Source: Phycisphaerae bacterium | Lineage (GTDB): Bacteria > Planctomycetota > Phycisphaerae > Phycisphaerales > SM1A02 | DNA length: 35,365 bases | Direction of reading: 5' to 3' | Assembly (NCBI GenBank): GCA_002717655.1 | Contig: PBAY01000016.1 | Location: forward strand, 1 to 35,365 | Part shown: positions 34,551 to 35,365 of the stretch, in pieces | Layout: every line of letters starts with the position of its first letter | Position numbering within the stretch: position 1 is the stretch's first letter | Position numbers and translations under genes: made by a program | Notes under the pieces: generated by a model | What the model was told of the DNA's origin: nothing | Database searches by the model: none | What the model saw: the letters and a program-made list of their open reading frames with translations, nothing else

Positions 34551-35365
34551 TGACTACGCTTCCTGTAGACAAGGCAGCAGTTGCCACGGCTTCGAGAAGT
34601 CATGAACCTGCGGACAATTCCACCGTGGACGTGACGAGTGGTCGCGCTCCTCTGGTACTCGGGCATACCTCCTTCGGGACGGTCACCTCCGAGATCTGTC
34701 GAGTCAACGAGGCTTCCAAGCCGCCAAAGGCCTGGTATGTCACCATGGCCATTTCGTCGGTTCTGGCAATGCTGCTTGGTGCGTTGATCGGTTATCTGAT
34801 CCTGACCGGCGTCGGCGTGTGGGGCAACAACAATCCCGCCATGTGGGGATTCCCGATCGTCAACTTCGTGTTCTGGGTCGGCATCGGTCACGCTGGAACG
34901 TTGATCTCCGCGATTCTGTTCCTGTTCCGTCAGAACTGGCGTACCTCGATCAACCGCTTTGCTGAAGCCATGACCATCTTCGCGGTCATCTGCGCCGGCA
35001 CGTTCCCCGGCATCCACATCGGTCGTGTCTGGCTGGCCTACTGGCTGTTCCCGATTCCCAACCAGATGTCCATGTGGCCACAGTTCCGCAGTCCCTTGCT
35101 CTGGGACGTCTTTGCAGTCAGTACCTATTTCACCGTATCGCTGATGTTCTGGTATGTCGGCATGATTCCGGATCTGGCGACCTTGAGGGATCGTGCCACA
35201 AACAAGATCAAGGCCATCGGCTATGGCGTCTTCTCACTTGGCTGGCGGGGCAGCATGCGTCATTGGCATCGCTATGAGCGTGCCTACCTGCTGCTGGCCG
35301 CACTGGCGACGCCACTCGTGCTGTCCGTCCATACCATCGTTTCCTTCGACTTCGCTGTTTCCCAG
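34550..35365 (+). CDS. actC: Alternative complex III NrfD-like membrane subunit ActC, partial
   Basis: The reading frame is open from ATG 34550 to the window edge (272 codons), so the 3' end is missing. After a soluble N-terminal stretch of about 60 residues it has five hydrophobic segments: around 63-85, 99-126, then [35 protein letters not shown] and [20 protein letters not shown]. The motif [20 protein letters not shown] is typical of the NrfD/PsrC family quinol-binding subunits ActC and ActF. Its position after actB (TGATG overlap) points to ActC. Downstream actD-actF are expected outside the window. Confidence 0.94.
   Translation, partial: MTTLPVDKAAVATASRSHEPADNSTVDVTSGRAPLVLGHTSFGTVTSEICRVNEASKPPKAWYVTMAISSVLAMLLGALIGYLILTGVGVWGNNNPAMWGFPIVNFVFWVGIGHAGTLISAILFLFRQNWRTSINRFAEAMTIFAVICAGTFPGIHIGRVWLAYWLFPIPNQMSMWPQFRSPLLWDVFAVSTYFTVSLMFWYVGMIPDLATLRDRATNKIKAIGYGVFSLGWRGSMRHWHRYERAYLLLAALATPLVLSVHTIVSFDFAVSQ

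Noticed and set aside
34544-35017. Minus-strand reading frame of 157 residues near the right end
   Set aside because: It is antisense to actC, whose NrfD-like frame is open to the window edge and clearly real.
1-35365. Defence island, prophage, transposon or biosynthetic cluster
   Set aside because: All recognisable genes are core metabolism, envelope, respiration or quality-control genes, with no transposase, integrase, toxin-antitoxin or phage-like gene.

Overview
The window looks like a chromosomal housekeeping segment from a Gram-negative, Planctomycetota-like bacterium, most likely class Phycisphaerae. The assignment is inference. It rests on these features together: an alternative complex III (act) operon whose ActB has a shifted internal Tat signal, a fused type I dehydroquinase/shikimate dehydrogenase (aroDE), pseudopilin-like proteins with an AFTxVE prepilin motif, a FloA/NfeD operon, a serine/threonine kinase with a DLG activation segment, and lipid A/heptose genes. 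I see no insertion sequence, phage gene, CRISPR array, tRNA or rRNA. Base composition looks even throughout.

Layout. 45-438 (minus) is ssrA (tmRNA) with its terminator. 565-5370 has adk (minus), divergent recJ (plus) and a penicillin-acylase-family lipoprotein gene that overlaps the recJ stop. 5357-11010 (minus) is a five-gene membrane block: a membrane-bound NfeD/ClpP-type protease, a short NfeD, FloA flotillin and two DUF21/CBS proteins. 11063-13196 (minus) holds two pseudopilin-like genes with a terminator between them. 13197-13628 is a non-coding divergent region. 13629-15432 has a RidA-family gene facing a Ser/Thr kinase gene.

15600-19736 (plus) is a tightly overlapping envelope operon: a heptosyltransferase-like family 9 glycosyltransferase, maf, lpxK and bifunctional hldE. 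19738-24546 holds a DUF2470-like gene (minus), aroDE (plus), hslU (minus) and aroC (plus). 24547-28732 holds a small lipoprotein gene, clpB (both minus) and a DUF1573 protein (plus). 28656-30373 (minus) holds tatD followed by a cobalamin-binding-type protein gene whose 3' end overlaps the DUF1573 gene. 30622 to the window end (plus) is the start of the act operon: actA (pentaheme cytochrome c), actB (molybdopterin-oxidoreductase-like/Fe-S fusion) and actC (NrfD-like, cut by the window edge).

How they work together. The act genes encode a quinol-oxidising respiratory complex. aroDE and aroC cover three steps of the shikimate pathway. The glycosyltransferase, lpxK and hldE point to lipid A and heptose-containing LPS. 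The FloA/NfeD/DUF21 block suggests a membrane microdomain and ion-transport unit. ClpB, HslU and tmRNA serve protein quality control. No clearly new system is evident. The most interesting signals are a Fur-box-like double palindrome ahead of the act operon, a His/Gly-rich tail on ActB, a kinase with an MshEN-like N-terminal region, and a 77-bp antisense overlap of two coding regions.
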